DNA of 64,000 nt from Kineosporia rhizophila (lineage in GTDB: Bacteria > Actinomycetota > Actinomycetes > Actinomycetales > Kineosporiaceae): NCBI RefSeq assembly GCF_021277265.1, contig NZ_JAJSOH010000005.1, positions 186,001 through 250,000 of the forward strand. The letters run 5' to 3'. Below, piece after piece: positions 41,901 through 49,594 of the stretch. The notes under the pieces were generated by a model. It searched no databases. It was not told where the DNA came from and saw nothing but the letters and a program-made list of their open reading frames with translations. The translations under genes were made by a program, and so were the position numbers. Positions within the stretch are counted from its first letter, which is position 1. Each line of letters starts with the position of its first letter.

Positions 41901-42911
41901 TCTCGACCCGAGTCCGAGCCCTCTGAAGAGCCATTCAGTCCAGGACCGCCCGGCCCGGGGCCGGCGGCAGCAGACCCTGAGGTCAGAACGGTTGTTCTGC
42001 CTGCCAGCCCTGAGCTGCTCGCTGTGACCGCAACCACCGCCGGCGACATCCAGAGGCTTTCCCCATCCGTTGCGGCTCCGGCCAGGCAAAGGGTCGAGAA
42101 CGCCGACCCCGACTTGGACGCCGATCTGGAGGCTTGGCACGGAAGCACCCTGCGGCCCCGGCTGGCGATCCTTGGCCCGATTCAGGTACGAGCCAGCGGC
42201 CAGCCACTAGCCAAGCGCGTCGCCTGGCACACCGAAGTCCTCTGCTACCTGACCGCGCACCCCCGGGGCGTCACCGGCGAGCAGATGGAAACCGACCTCT
42301 GGCCGCACGATCTCGGCTCGTCCACCTCCCGGCTGCGCAACGCGCTCTACCTGCTCCGTGGCTGGCTCGGCCGCGACCAGGACGGCGAGCTGTTCCTGCC
42401 CCACGCCACGCCGGCCGTCGCCGGTGGCCCCGGCCTGTACCGGGTGCACGGGCTGCTGAGCGATGCCGAACTCTTCCGACGGCTCAGGCTCCGCGGCGTG
42501 GCCCGCGGCGCCCCAGGGCTCTCGGACCTTGAGCGCGCCCTCACCTTGGTGACTGGGGTCCCGTTCGAGCACCGGCGTCCGGGAGGCTACTCGTGGCTGA
42601 GCGATATCCCGCTCGACCACGAATTCTCCGCGATGATCATCGACACCGCGCACCTCGTCGCTACCGCCCACATCTCCGCCAACCGCCCCGCGGATGCCAT
42701 CCGCGCAGCTCAGACCGCACTGAAGGCCGACCACAACAGCGACATCGCCCTCCTGGATCTCGTAGCAGCCTGCGACCAGCTCGGCCTGCGGGCCGAGGCC
42801 GACAGCTGGGTCACCCGGCTCCTGCAAGCCCATGACGCCGAGGTCGAGGAGGACCTCCCTCCGCGCACCGCCGAGATTCTGCACCGCCGTCGACTTGGGC
42901 AGGTCAGCTGA
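38946..42911 (+). CDS. Membrane protein with two LysM domains and a C-terminal BTAD regulatory domain
   Basis: 1321 residues. Residues 1-190 carry three hydrophobic segments (VVRLAAVGALLTLVIGVPWG, CITWVAWAQIALAIVVDL, ALVGALILAAPLSGPLAAQA). LysM 1 is around residues 195-255 (TLWDLAEEHLGDGQRWREIW) and LysM 2 around 260-320 (TLSSIAAETGTSWQALWEAN). A Ser/Thr/Pro-rich linker is followed by another membrane helix (WLAPGAGLLAGLTVLAVRR) and a basic stop, then about 600 cytosolic residues. The end (from RPRLAILGPIQVRASGQPLA) is a winged-helix/BTAD unit like those of SARP regulators: LRNALYLLRGWLGRDQDGEL, PADAIRAAQTALKADHNSDI. So an extracellular peptidoglycan-binding part is linked to a DNA- or protein-binding part, the last gene of the Tad-like locus. 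Confidence 0.85.
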   Translation: MTGPRSRRASRAEPAHGGHMPPTAQRQRSLPLRWVVRLAAVGALLTLVIGVPWGLSLTGSPVEGLQALRVGDVSDTAIIAVLQCITWVAWAQIALAIVVDLVSVLIRVPMPTRVPGVLGGQQRLARALVGALILAAPLSGPLAAQAAPVSASAPISQTFTPQPLSDLHVTAKGHQAGGSQDSIRQKEPQFSVTITDRGSQTLWDLAEEHLGDGQRWREIWALNRGAVQADGTTMHNPDLLKVGWEIIVPGTGEESGPADERHVDVEAGQTLSSIAAETGTSWQALWEANQGTRQNDGRTFSDPDLIQPGWSLSVPTTPEAPADDQLPGVPSETDKPDTPSKPAAEPSPSATSPAPDRSLTPSTSTTSPSPTGEPSPSAATDAPTSEGPTSAASPSVSGSADQPTSAGAVPSSAASSVTTASPTSTRSGPDSTPRSSGSIEEEDAGDSAWTWLAPGAGLLAGLTVLAVRRQRRRQLRHRRPGRMIRATPPELISTEKALKAGGDPHVPDVQWIDEALRDLSEQLTRQAQPLPDLLAATITDSTLELLIAPSHPSAAEAAPEATSPPAAPQPPLPWQTDPGTHRWRLHRTHLDQHLQDPAEPGPLREPDAGLRARSTAPPFPALVGVGHEEGQYVLVDLEHAAVTHLIGDPEAATGLARFMAAELANNTWSEQLRASISGIGSGVVSINPDRLQHIPDPSTAVTELHRDLREHTDVLDELGLSNSLNGRQDERNGDAWMPQIAMLTPLSPALPGAAPLWPPTVHALIHALKQRRRTGISLVLVGDDAPEHAADLHEHSSDWWLHVDSAGRLSIPALGITAQAHHLSDIEAARIGELLASTDRLDDVPMPDSRGDQPWDLISDVSGGLRPGLHTVTDALGHRIPLQIIPTQAAQDPTSLGLQPFPDLQDLPTAASPDEHATPQSERVSGSHDDAEAAEPFIPDLSGGSSFEESVRGTFLDADAQAAASPAPEGDTAAGGGLVPFLPATSRPESEPSEEPFSPGPPGPGPAAADPEVRTVVLPASPELLAVTATTAGDIQRLSPSVAAPARQRVENADPDLDADLEAWHGSTLRPRLAILGPIQVRASGQPLAKRVAWHTEVLCYLTAHPRGVTGEQMETDLWPHDLGSSTSRLRNALYLLRGWLGRDQDGELFLPHATPAVAGGPGLYRVHGLLSDAELFRRLRLRGVARGAPGLSDLERALTLVTGVPFEHRRPGGYSWLSDIPLDHEFSAMIIDTAHLVATAHISANRPADAIRAAQTALKADHNSDIALLDLVAACDQLGLRAEADSWVTRLLQAHDAEVEEDLPPRTAEILHRRRLGQVS

Positions 42912-42915
42912 TGCC

Positions 42916-42984
42916 CAGACCGGACTACATCCGCTTGTTTAGCAAAATAAACAAGCAATTGAGTTGTTTATTAGGTCCGGTCTG
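42916..42984. repeat. Nested inverted repeats, AT-rich core
   Basis: Outer arms cagaccggac (42916-42925) and gtccggtctg (42975-42984) are exact complements. Inside, gcttgttt (42933-42940) and aaacaagc (42949-42956) form a second palindrome with an AT-rich loop, and a further ttgttta copy follows. This unusually AT-rich patch sits between the LysM-BTAD gene and the DUF2637 gene. It could be a terminator, an operator or a replication/transfer control site. Confidence 0.6.
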
Positions 42985-42999
42985 CCCTAGCTTGCTGAC

Positions 43000-44658
43000 G
43001 TGGAGAACAGTCGTTCGCCCCAACCGCCTCGGACGGGATCGGTGCGCCATGTCCCGGATCGAGTTCCCTCCCGTACGGGGCCCCCATCCAAGGTCCGCTC
43101 GACCCGGACGAAGGAGCCAGTCCATGAAATCCGCCGCCGCCGTAAGAGCACTCGGCGCTGGAACCTGGCCGCCCGGATCCGTGGTTGGGTCTTCGCCGAT
43201 ACGCCAGCCCGCTGGCAATGGCGGTGGCCGGTGACTCTGGCCGAGACCTCAACCGCAAGCCACCCCACGAGCCCGGACGCCAGCACAGAGGACAAGATCG
43301 CGCGCCGTCAATGGCTGCGCAGCCTGGATGAGCTTCCGGGTCAGCCCGACCATCTCGCCATCGTTTCCGGACTCCCTACCGCGACCGCCCGGATCCAGTA
43401 CATCTGCGAACTCCTGCTGAAAGCCTCGCCAGACAGCGTGGTCGACGCGGCCGACGTCCGCGAGAAACTCCTGGACTACCAGGTGGATCCGTTCCCGGCC
43501 CGCGAAACCATCAGCCGAACCGTCGCCAAGTGGAAGCGCGACCGGGACCAGCCGCCATCAGCGGCGACCAGCCCAGCCGACACCGAGTCAGAACCGGCCA
43601 AGCCGACGCTGCCCGAACGTGCCAGGACAGCAGAACCAGTCCAAGATCCCAGCCACGACCACGCGGCCGGTTTCGACGCTCCCTTCTCGGAGGCACGCCG
43701 GAACAGCGCAACCTCTCCAGCCAGCTCCACCCCTGAGGCTGCTGGCGCCACGGAACCAGACCCTGAGCCGAGAGAGGCGACTCTTCAGTCGAGACCAGGC
43801 GATTCGGCCAGCCACGATCAGAGCACACCGCAAGCGAAGCCCCCCTCGCAGGACTCCTCGTCCCAGGACACTCGTAGCTCAGTCGCCCCGGACCGTCCGT
43901 CCACTCCCGAGGCCATCACCGTCAACCGCCGCCAGAAGGCCATGGTGGTCCGCACCATCGGCTACGGGATTCTCGCTGTCGTCGCCGCAGCTGGGGCAAT
44001 CCTCAGCTACGAGAGCTTGCGGCAGAAGGCAGCTCAGATCTTCGGATACCCCCTGGCCTATGGGTTTCCGGTTGCTGTCGACCTGCTCATCGTTGGCGCG
44101 TCCCTGGCCTACTTGGGGGGTGCCATGATCGGCCACGGACGCCCCGGCTGGAGACTGACCGCCCACGCGGGCGTGGCAGCCACCATCACCCTGAACGCGC
44201 TGGCCGCCGACAGCTGGGCAGGAGTGCCCTGGCACGTTGCTGGACCAGCCGTCTGGTCGATCCTCGTCGAGCTGATCGCCCGCGATCTCCTGGGCGATCA
44301 CATCGCCGCCACGCAGCAAACCTTCAGCAAGATCCCCCTTGCCCTCTGGCTCACCGCGCCCAGGGAATCCGCCGCCACCTGGCTACGCCTACGCAGGCAA
44401 GCAGCCCACGCCGCCACTCGCGCCCACGTCGGCGAACACGACGCCGCACTGGAACTCCTACGCATGGCCATCCCGGGACGCCAGGGCCGCCGCACCAGGA
44501 AAGTCATCGCCCGGCAACTCCGCGCCGGCAGCGTCACCCCGCAAGCCGTCGTTGACCGGGCCAGCGCCATCCTGGCCGACAAACCGGCCGACTCACCCGA
44601 GGGCGTCCGCCGCGACGTCCTGACCTCCGCCGTCACGCCGATCACCGCACCTTCCTGA
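43000..44658 (+). CDS. DUF2637 (Spd-like) membrane protein
   Basis: 552 residues. The C-terminal 220 residues hold the DUF2637 unit: VVRTIGYGILAVVAAAGAIL, FGYPLAYGFPVAVDLLIVGA, RPGWRLTAHAGVAATITLNA and HVAGPAVWSILVELIARDLL, four membrane segments. The N-terminal 300 residues are Arg-, Pro- and Ser-rich and contain a small region (LPGQPDHLAIVSGLPTATAR) that could bind DNA. DUF2637 proteins occur in conjugative plasmids of actinobacteria, where Spd proteins help spread through the mycelium. The start is a GTG. A helix-turn-helix gene follows. Confidence 0.8.
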   Translation: MENSRSPQPPRTGSVRHVPDRVPSRTGPPSKVRSTRTKEPVHEIRRRRKSTRRWNLAARIRGWVFADTPARWQWRWPVTLAETSTASHPTSPDASTEDKIARRQWLRSLDELPGQPDHLAIVSGLPTATARIQYICELLLKASPDSVVDAADVREKLLDYQVDPFPARETISRTVAKWKRDRDQPPSAATSPADTESEPAKPTLPERARTAEPVQDPSHDHAAGFDAPFSEARRNSATSPASSTPEAAGATEPDPEPREATLQSRPGDSASHDQSTPQAKPPSQDSSSQDTRSSVAPDRPSTPEAITVNRRQKAMVVRTIGYGILAVVAAAGAILSYESLRQKAAQIFGYPLAYGFPVAVDLLIVGASLAYLGGAMIGHGRPGWRLTAHAGVAATITLNALAADSWAGVPWHVAGPAVWSILVELIARDLLGDHIAATQQTFSKIPLALWLTAPRESAATWLRLRRQAAHAATRAHVGEHDAALELLRMAIPGRQGRRTRKVIARQLRAGSVTPQAVVDRASAILADKPADSPEGVRRDVLTSAVTPITAPS

Positions 44659-44702
44659 CCCGCTCTACGGGCCAGCCGCGCTCGACCTTCCGCTATGACC
44701 CG

Positions 44703-44730
44703 CAACATCCCTGGGCACCCAGGGATGTTG
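44703..44730. promoter_or_regulatory. Perfect 13-bp palindrome, likely operator
   Basis: caacatccctggg and its exact complement are separated by two bases. It lies just before the helix-turn-helix gene and partly inside its longest possible frame, so the true start is probably downstream and the palindrome an autoregulatory operator. Confidence 0.6.
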
Positions 44731-44778
44731 TTAGGGTCGGAGGAACCCGGCACCCGGGAAGAAGCGGATGGAGCGCCG

Positions 44779-45648
44779 TTGTCGTCAAGCAGCCTGAGCG
44801 AGCGCCAGGCCGAGGTCGCCCGCACCCTCAGCCGCTTGCATGCAGACGGCGACCACACCGCGCTCAACGCCTACTGCGCCGTCCTGAACCAGCACGGTTG
44901 GATGCAACCGACCATTGCTGAAGCGCTTCAGACCAGCCAGCAGAACGTCGCCCAGAAGGTCCGCCGAGGACGAGCCTGGCTCGCCCAGTACGAACCCACC
45001 TTCGAACAGCTCTACCCGCGACTGCCCGTCACACGGGGGCCAGGCAGGGCCGCCACCCCCCGCAAGGTCGAGGGCAAGGCCGCCGCACTCAATCTGGAAG
45101 AGCTTCGGCGTGATGCTTCCGAACGTGTGGATGCCGAGCTGCGCGCGGTCGTGGCCAAGGCCGGCGCGGACGCCCACGAGGCCATTCTCATTCACGCCAC
45201 GCACCTGATGAGAGAAGCCGAGGCCGCCAAGGAGCACGCCGCCGCGGAGCGCGCGACGACGGCCTGGTCGCTCATCTGCTACGAAGGCCGCACCGGAATC
45301 GCCGAGGCCGGCCACTGGCCACCCTCGCAGTTCACCCGGGCACGCAACGAGGCGTTGGGGCTCACCTCTAAGGAATTCGGCCAGCTCGACACCCGGCAAC
45401 TAGCCGCTCTCGCTCGGGAGCGCGGCATCCAGCCTCAAGACGACGCCGATCGACTGTTCAACGAAGCAACTCGACGAACAGTTGCGGCAGCGAGCACGAT
45501 CCGGTGTGCACGGGAACACCGTGACCAAGCGATCCTGGCCCTAGCCGGCAGCACTGGTGGCAGAAATATCGGCATCGCGCGTATTGCTCAGCTAGCAGGG
45601 CTCACTCCCGGTGCGGTGACACAGATCATCAACCGCAAACGTTCCTAA
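44779..45648 (+). CDS. Helix-turn-helix protein linked to the transfer-like locus
   Basis: 289 residues from a TTG with GGAG upstream. The frame is open to an ATG at 44695 but that would include the palindrome. Two possible DNA-binding segments: QPTIAEALQTSQQNVAQKVR near residue 50 (sigma-70-type helix-turn-helix) and RIAQLAGLTPGAVTQIINRK at the extreme C-terminus. The middle is helical and Ala-rich (AEAAKEHAAAERATTAWSL). Its stop codon overlaps the target site of the IS element. Unknown target. Regulation of the DUF2637 or transfer genes is inferred. Confidence 0.7.
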   Translation: MSSSSLSERQAEVARTLSRLHADGDHTALNAYCAVLNQHGWMQPTIAEALQTSQQNVAQKVRRGRAWLAQYEPTFEQLYPRLPVTRGPGRAATPRKVEGKAAALNLEELRRDASERVDAELRAVVAKAGADAHEAILIHATHLMREAEAAKEHAAAERATTAWSLICYEGRTGIAEAGHWPPSQFTRARNEALGLTSKEFGQLDTRQLAALARERGIQPQDDADRLFNEATRRTVAAASTIRCAREHRDQAILALAGSTGGRNIGIARIAQLAGLTPGAVTQIINRKRS

Positions 45649-45667
45649 GAGCGTGTCTCATTAGGAA
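45649..45667 (+). repeat. Left terminal inverted repeat of the IS5-type element
   Basis: GAGCGTGTCTCATTAGGAA. Begins directly after the TAA stop codon of the helix-turn-helix gene. Confidence 0.85.
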
Positions 45668-45698
45668 TGGAACGCCCGGTTCGGCATGATCGGGTTCT

Positions 45699-46503
45699 GT
45701 GGATGAACTGTCTCGCCGGCTGGTCCCGGATGAGTTGTGGGCGATCGTGGAGTCGTTGATTCCGGAGGCGCCGACGCGTCCACAAGGTGGCGGCCGGCCT
45801 CGGGTGGAGGACCGAGCGATGTTCACGGCAATCGTGTTCGTGCTGACCAGCGGTGTTGCCTGGCGGTACCTTCCGCCGTCGTTCGGGGTCAAGTATCAGA
45901 CGGCGCATCGCCGTTTCAGCGAGTGGACGGCTGCCGGGTTATGGCCACGGATCCACAGGGCCGTGCTGGACGAGCTCGGAGCGGCCGGTGAGATCGACTG
46001 GTCCCGCGCTGTGGTGGATGCCGCGAGCGTGCGGGCTAAAAGGGGGATCTCTGACCGGCCCGAGCCCGGTCGACCGGGGCAAGCCCGGCTCGAAGATCCA
46101 CGCCTTATCCGACCGCAATGGCCTGCCCCTGGCGGTGGCCGTCAGCGCCGCGAACACCAATGACAACCAAGCCCTTAAGCCCCTGGTCCGGGCGGTTCCT
46201 GCGATCAGGTCCCGCCGAGGCCCTCGCCGACGCAAGCCGACCAAGCTGCATGCCGACAAGGCCTACGACTCCGCCGAGACCCGCTCCTGGCTGCGCCAAC
46301 GCGGGATCGTCCCCCGCATCGCCCGCAAGGGTATCGAGTCCAAAGAACGCCTCGGCCGCGTCCGATGGGTCATCGAGCGAACCATGGCCTGGTTCACTGA
46401 CTATCGCCGCCTGACCATCCGCTACGAACGCAAGTCCTCGCACTTCGCAGCCTTTCTCACCCTCGCAGCAGCCATCACCTGCTTCAAGAAAATTTCCAAA
46501 TGA
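45699..46503 (+). CDS. IS5-type transposase in two overlapping frames
   Basis: The first frame (GTG at 45699) encodes LVPDELWAIVESLIPEAP and VFVLTSGVAWRYLPPSFG, and the first catalytic Asp region WSRAVVDAASVRAKRG. The second frame, open from 45853 and used from about 46042, encodes GSKIHALSDRNGLPLAVAVS, LHADKAYDSAETRSWL and VIERTMAWFTDYRRL, the other two DDE positions. Switching at AAAAGGGGG (46038-46046) by +1 would fuse them to about 267 residues. Either programmed frameshifting or a one-base change explains the split. Function: cut-and-paste transposition. Confidence 0.85.
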
Positions 46504-46512
46504 GACAAGCTC
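46494..46512 (-). repeat. Right terminal inverted repeat of the IS5-type element
   Basis: Read on the minus strand: GAGCTTGTCTCATTTGGAA. The transposase stop codon lies inside it. Confidence 0.85.
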
Positions 46513-47876
46513 TAAGAGATAGCCCCTATGTCACGCTCCAAGGTGCGGACAGCGCGCGAAATGTGTTGACCAAACTTTCTACCCACTTCGGCATCGGACA
46601 TCTTCTCAACATCCGATTCTTCGAAGATCGCTACTAGATGCTCCCGCATTTCACGCGGACCGAACGAATCAAAATCTGGCACATACCCACGATGCCTGCC
46701 ATCGGGATGTTGAATAGACCAGTAGGCGCGCATAAATGTCTTGGGGGCAAAGCTTCTCGGAGCTCCAAACCTTCGCGCGAACCCCTGGACAGTTGCATCG
46801 AGTTTCTTCAGCAAGACCAAATCGTTCATCTGGCGGAAGTAGTGAAGCCACCCCCAAGCGGCGCCGTTATGCACCGCACCAGTGACAACTAGATTTACGT
46901 ACCACTGGCACTGGGCAATCTCAGACTTGGACCAAGATCCTCGTTTAGTGGCCGCCTTGTGACGTGTGAAGGCTCTCGCCAGTGCGGATTCGACGCCAAG
47001 AATACTAGACGGCCGCACCGAGATTTTGTCGCCATCAAAAACATAGCCAAGATAGCCAAAGCTTGACTTCAAAGGGCCAATGCTTGACTTGGAACTGGAG
47101 TCCTTCATTTCATGGAGCTGAAGGCCGCGTCCGCTGAATGCGCTCGTTGCCTCGGCGGCAATCCCGCTAGCATCCTCTCCACTACACAGAATGGCGACGT
47201 CATCGACGAAGCGGTAGTAATCACACCTATCATCTTCTTCGAAGGTGCGGTCGATAGGGCTCACGACCAGTTCGGCTAGGACGTTGGAGATGGACAATCC
47301 CTGGGGGACGCCCAAGTTGTTGGGCGGACGGCGCTTCATTCGGTCAGGCACGGTGGGCGTCTGGATTGCGTCGATGAACAAAGCTTCTATCACTGGCTCG
47401 CCCACCCTTCGGCGGATCGCCTTCCGGACAAGCTCATGTGAGATTGAAGGGTAGAAATCGCGAATGTCGAGCCGAACGTATGTATCGAATCTTCCAGCCC
47501 CGATTGCTTCCGCTAGTTCCCTGACCTTCACTTGAGGAATAATCCCGGCAGCGTAGGGATAGAGCTCCATGAGAAATTCCGTCATGGCTCTGAGTGCAAT
47601 TCGATCACGCGCCGTCGGAATCGAAATTACGCGCGGGTTGCGGTCGGCACCCTTGAGTTGCAGGTTCTCGCGGTACTGGGTAAAGCGATACTTGCCCGCG
47701 CGCATTTTCTGTGACATAGCCTGGCAGGTCAGTTCGATGTCGGCACGCAACGCTTCGGGTGGCGTACCATCCCGCCCCCTCGCGCCACCCTTGGAAACGC
47801 GCGTCTCATATATGCCTACTAAATGATCCACCTCAGTGAACCTGTGAAAAATCGACAGCGGGGATTCGCTAGCCAT
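46512..47876 (-). CDS. Reverse transcriptase of the defence-associated type
   Basis: 454 residues. RT motifs: NPRVISIPTARDRIALRAMT (RT1/2), YVRLDIRDFYPSISHELV (motif A with Asp), NLGVPQGLSISNVLAEL (motif B) and YRFVDDVAILCSG (motif C, FVDD instead of YADD), then LKSSFGYLGYVF. No maturase or endonuclease domain and no group II intron structure are visible. It follows the SLATT gene with an 8-base overlap, and its stop codon uses the last base of the IS. RT plus SLATT pairs are predicted defence modules. Product DNA and trigger are unknown. Confidence 0.88.
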   Translation of the reverse strand: MASESPLSIFHRFTEVDHLVGIYETRVSKGGARGRDGTPPEALRADIELTCQAMSQKMRAGKYRFTQYRENLQLKGADRNPRVISIPTARDRIALRAMTEFLMELYPYAAGIIPQVKVRELAEAIGAGRFDTYVRLDIRDFYPSISHELVRKAIRRRVGEPVIEALFIDAIQTPTVPDRMKRRPPNNLGVPQGLSISNVLAELVVSPIDRTFEEDDRCDYYRFVDDVAILCSGEDASGIAAEATSAFSGRGLQLHEMKDSSSKSSIGPLKSSFGYLGYVFDGDKISVRPSSILGVESALARAFTRHKAATKRGSWSKSEIAQCQWYVNLVVTGAVHNGAAWGWLHYFRQMNDLVLLKKLDATVQGFARRFGAPRSFAPKTFMRAYWSIQHPDGRHRGYVPDFDSFGPREMREHLVAIFEESDVEKMSDAEVGRKFGQHISRAVRTLERDIGAIS

Positions 47877-48510
47877 CGATTAGCCAAGCAGCGATTGGCC
47901 ACATGAGCAGCACTGGAATTATCAATGTAATCCACGGGAAAGAGCTGCACGCCGTGTCGGGCAGAACCTTCCACCACCGACAGTTCTCTGAGCGCTTAAA
48001 ATCAGCTGTCGTGTGATTCTCGGAATTCTCCAGCGCGACTTCATAGGCATGACAGAGTTCGCGATAGCGCCGCGCGTCGGAGTCTGCCTTGTCGGCGAAG
48101 AAACTTTCCGCCTGTAGGGAGATCTGCTGGATCCGCTTGTAGCTCGCCCTCATAGATTCAGCTCTGCCACCGTAGTTCATGTTCGATACCACAAGCGAAG
48201 CGACCAGTGTAAGAATGGAAATTATGGCCAGCAGGGCGTCTCCTTGGTGCCCATACATGTCCCTTTTGAAAAGTATCCCAATGGACGCTAAAGCTGTCGA
48301 CGTCGACAAAGCAATCATCGATGCGTTCCAAGCACCACTGCGAGCAGCCAGTCTTTCACTCGCCCGAAGTCTGGCTTGATATGTTTTAAAGCTGCGTTTT
48401 TCCAGCAGCTTCACCAGTCGCGCTAGCTCGATCTCATCGCTGGGGTCGACGGTCCGGGGAAGGGCGGACGATCCGGTCACTGACCTTTTAGGGCCACGGA
48501 ACAACATCAA
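47869..48510 (-). CDS. SLATT-domain membrane protein
   Basis: 213 residues. Two N-terminal transmembrane helices (NASMIALSTSTALASIGILF, LLAIISILTLVASLVVSNM) flank a short loop, followed by a long helix with QQISLQAESFFADKADSDAR and RYRELCHAYEVALENSENH. A third hydrophobic segment (WITLIIPVLLMWPIAAWLI) is at the C-terminus. This is the SLATT pattern (pore-forming effector predicted in nucleotide- or RT-based defence). It is the first gene of the pair with the reverse transcriptase, and its upstream region (48511 onward) must hold the promoter. Confidence 0.82.
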   Translation of the reverse strand: MMLFRGPKRSVTGSSALPRTVDPSDEIELARLVKLLEKRSFKTYQARLRASERLAARSGAWNASMIALSTSTALASIGILFKRDMYGHQGDALLAIISILTLVASLVVSNMNYGGRAESMRASYKRIQQISLQAESFFADKADSDARRYRELCHAYEVALENSENHTTADFKRSENCRWWKVLPDTACSSFPWITLIIPVLLMWPIAAWLIDG

Positions 48511-48542
48511 TCACCGCCTGATATCCAGGCAGCCTCAGCAAA

Positions 48543-48761
48543 TGCGAACGAAACATCGCAACCTATCAGTACTGCCCAAGCATCTCGTGTCTGAGCAAGC
48601 GACCGGACCGCGCAAGCAGGCTAGCACCGGTAGACCTTTCGCGTACCTGGTTCAACATCCAGGACTGGGGCAAGAATGCGAAGCGTGCCACCACGCCCAA
48701 ACTGACCCGGGTTATCTCGTTGGATCCAGGGCAGGGCTACGCCTCCGAGGCATCCTCTTGA
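48543..48761 (+). pseudogene. Possible 3' fragment of a degraded gene
   Basis: A rightward frame ends at a TGA at 48759-48761 and encodes a plausible protein tail (DLSRTWFNIQDWGKNAKRAT, then TPKLTRVISLDPGQGYASEA), but no start or ribosome site is seen. It overlaps the end of the leftward gene at 48737. I cannot name the parent family. It may be chance. Confidence 0.2.
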
Positions 48762-49594
48762 CCAGCGCCGACCGGGTGATGGCGCGCAGCGGTGATGATT
48801 CGTGCCCAAGTGCCCGGAGCACCCCCATGTTCGTCGGCGAGCCGCTTGGCAAGCCGTCCTCGTTCATCCGCCGAAGCACTGGAGAGCGCATCTTGGGCCA
48901 GGGCAAGCCGCGGATCGGCCTGGTATGGATGCGACCGCGAAACAACCGGACCACTCGGCCGGCCACCGCCGGGGTGTCGACGGCCGAGGTAGTCACGCGC
49001 GTAGTCCCACGCTTGCTGGCGGGTGTAGCGCCGACGGAACCGGCCTGACGGCAGTTCCTCGGCGATGACCGGTTCCGGCCACCCGGCCGGCGGGCGGCGC
49101 GCATAGGTCGTGGCCGTGTTCGGCGGGATCCCCAGGACCCGGGCGAACTCCGCGAGCGTGAGCTGATCATCGGGCCGTCCACTGCGGTCGACCCGCGATC
49201 GACGCGCATCGTCAGCACCCTGTTCGTAGTGACGAAACCAGCGAACGTACTCATCGGCGTCCCAATACTGGACGTTACCGATCTTCTTGCGCAGCAACGG
49301 GTGGCCGTTGGCGTCCCGCTCGTCCCACAGACGCGCGAGCGTGGACCTGCTCCGGGCGACCAGCTCGGTCAGGGTGTCGATGGCCGCCAGCCCCGTGGTG
49401 TCGATCCAATCCGCATACCAGGTGTCCCATTCGTGGGTGTCCCAGGCCAGCGAACGTCCGACCTTCCCCACGGCCTCCGGATGTCCGGTCTCGGCGCGTT
49501 CCCGGTACCAGGTCTCAAGGCTGGACAGGCTTACCCCATGGAGAGCGACGAGATCGGCCCGGGTGTACACCGGGCGACCGGCCAACTCGCTCAT
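48737..49594 (-). CDS. Helix-turn-helix/excisionase-like protein
   Basis: 285 residues. Three successive MerR/excisionase-like small domains: YTRADLVALHGVSLSSLETW, LARLWDERDANGHPLLRKKI with VQYWDADEYVRWF, and TLAEFARVLGIPPNTATTYA with RRRYTRQQAWDYARDY. The repetition suggests a protein that binds several half-sites or a nucleic-acid substrate, as in plasmid-encoded regulators. The start is an ATG three codons after a possible TTG. No partner gene is obvious. Confidence 0.68.
   Translation of the reverse strand: MSELAGRPVYTRADLVALHGVSLSSLETWYRERAETGHPEAVGKVGRSLAWDTHEWDTWYADWIDTTGLAAIDTLTELVARSRSTLARLWDERDANGHPLLRKKIGNVQYWDADEYVRWFRHYEQGADDARRSRVDRSGRPDDQLTLAEFARVLGIPPNTATTYARRPPAGWPEPVIAEELPSGRFRRRYTRQQAWDYARDYLGRRHPGGGRPSGPVVSRSHPYQADPRLALAQDALSSASADERGRLAKRLADEHGGAPGTWARIITAARHHPVGAGQEDASEA

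Larger units (their letters stand above)
45649..46512 (+). mobile_element. IS5-family insertion sequence, complete with TAA target duplication
   Basis: 864-bp element bounded by 19-bp imperfect terminal inverted repeats (GAGCGTGTCTCATTAGGAA at the left, GAGCTTGTCTCATTTGGAA read inward from the right; 17 of 19 match). Flanked by TAA at 45646-45648 and 46513-46515. Structure and transposase agree with the IS427-like group of IS5, which duplicates 2-3 bp. Confidence 0.85.
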
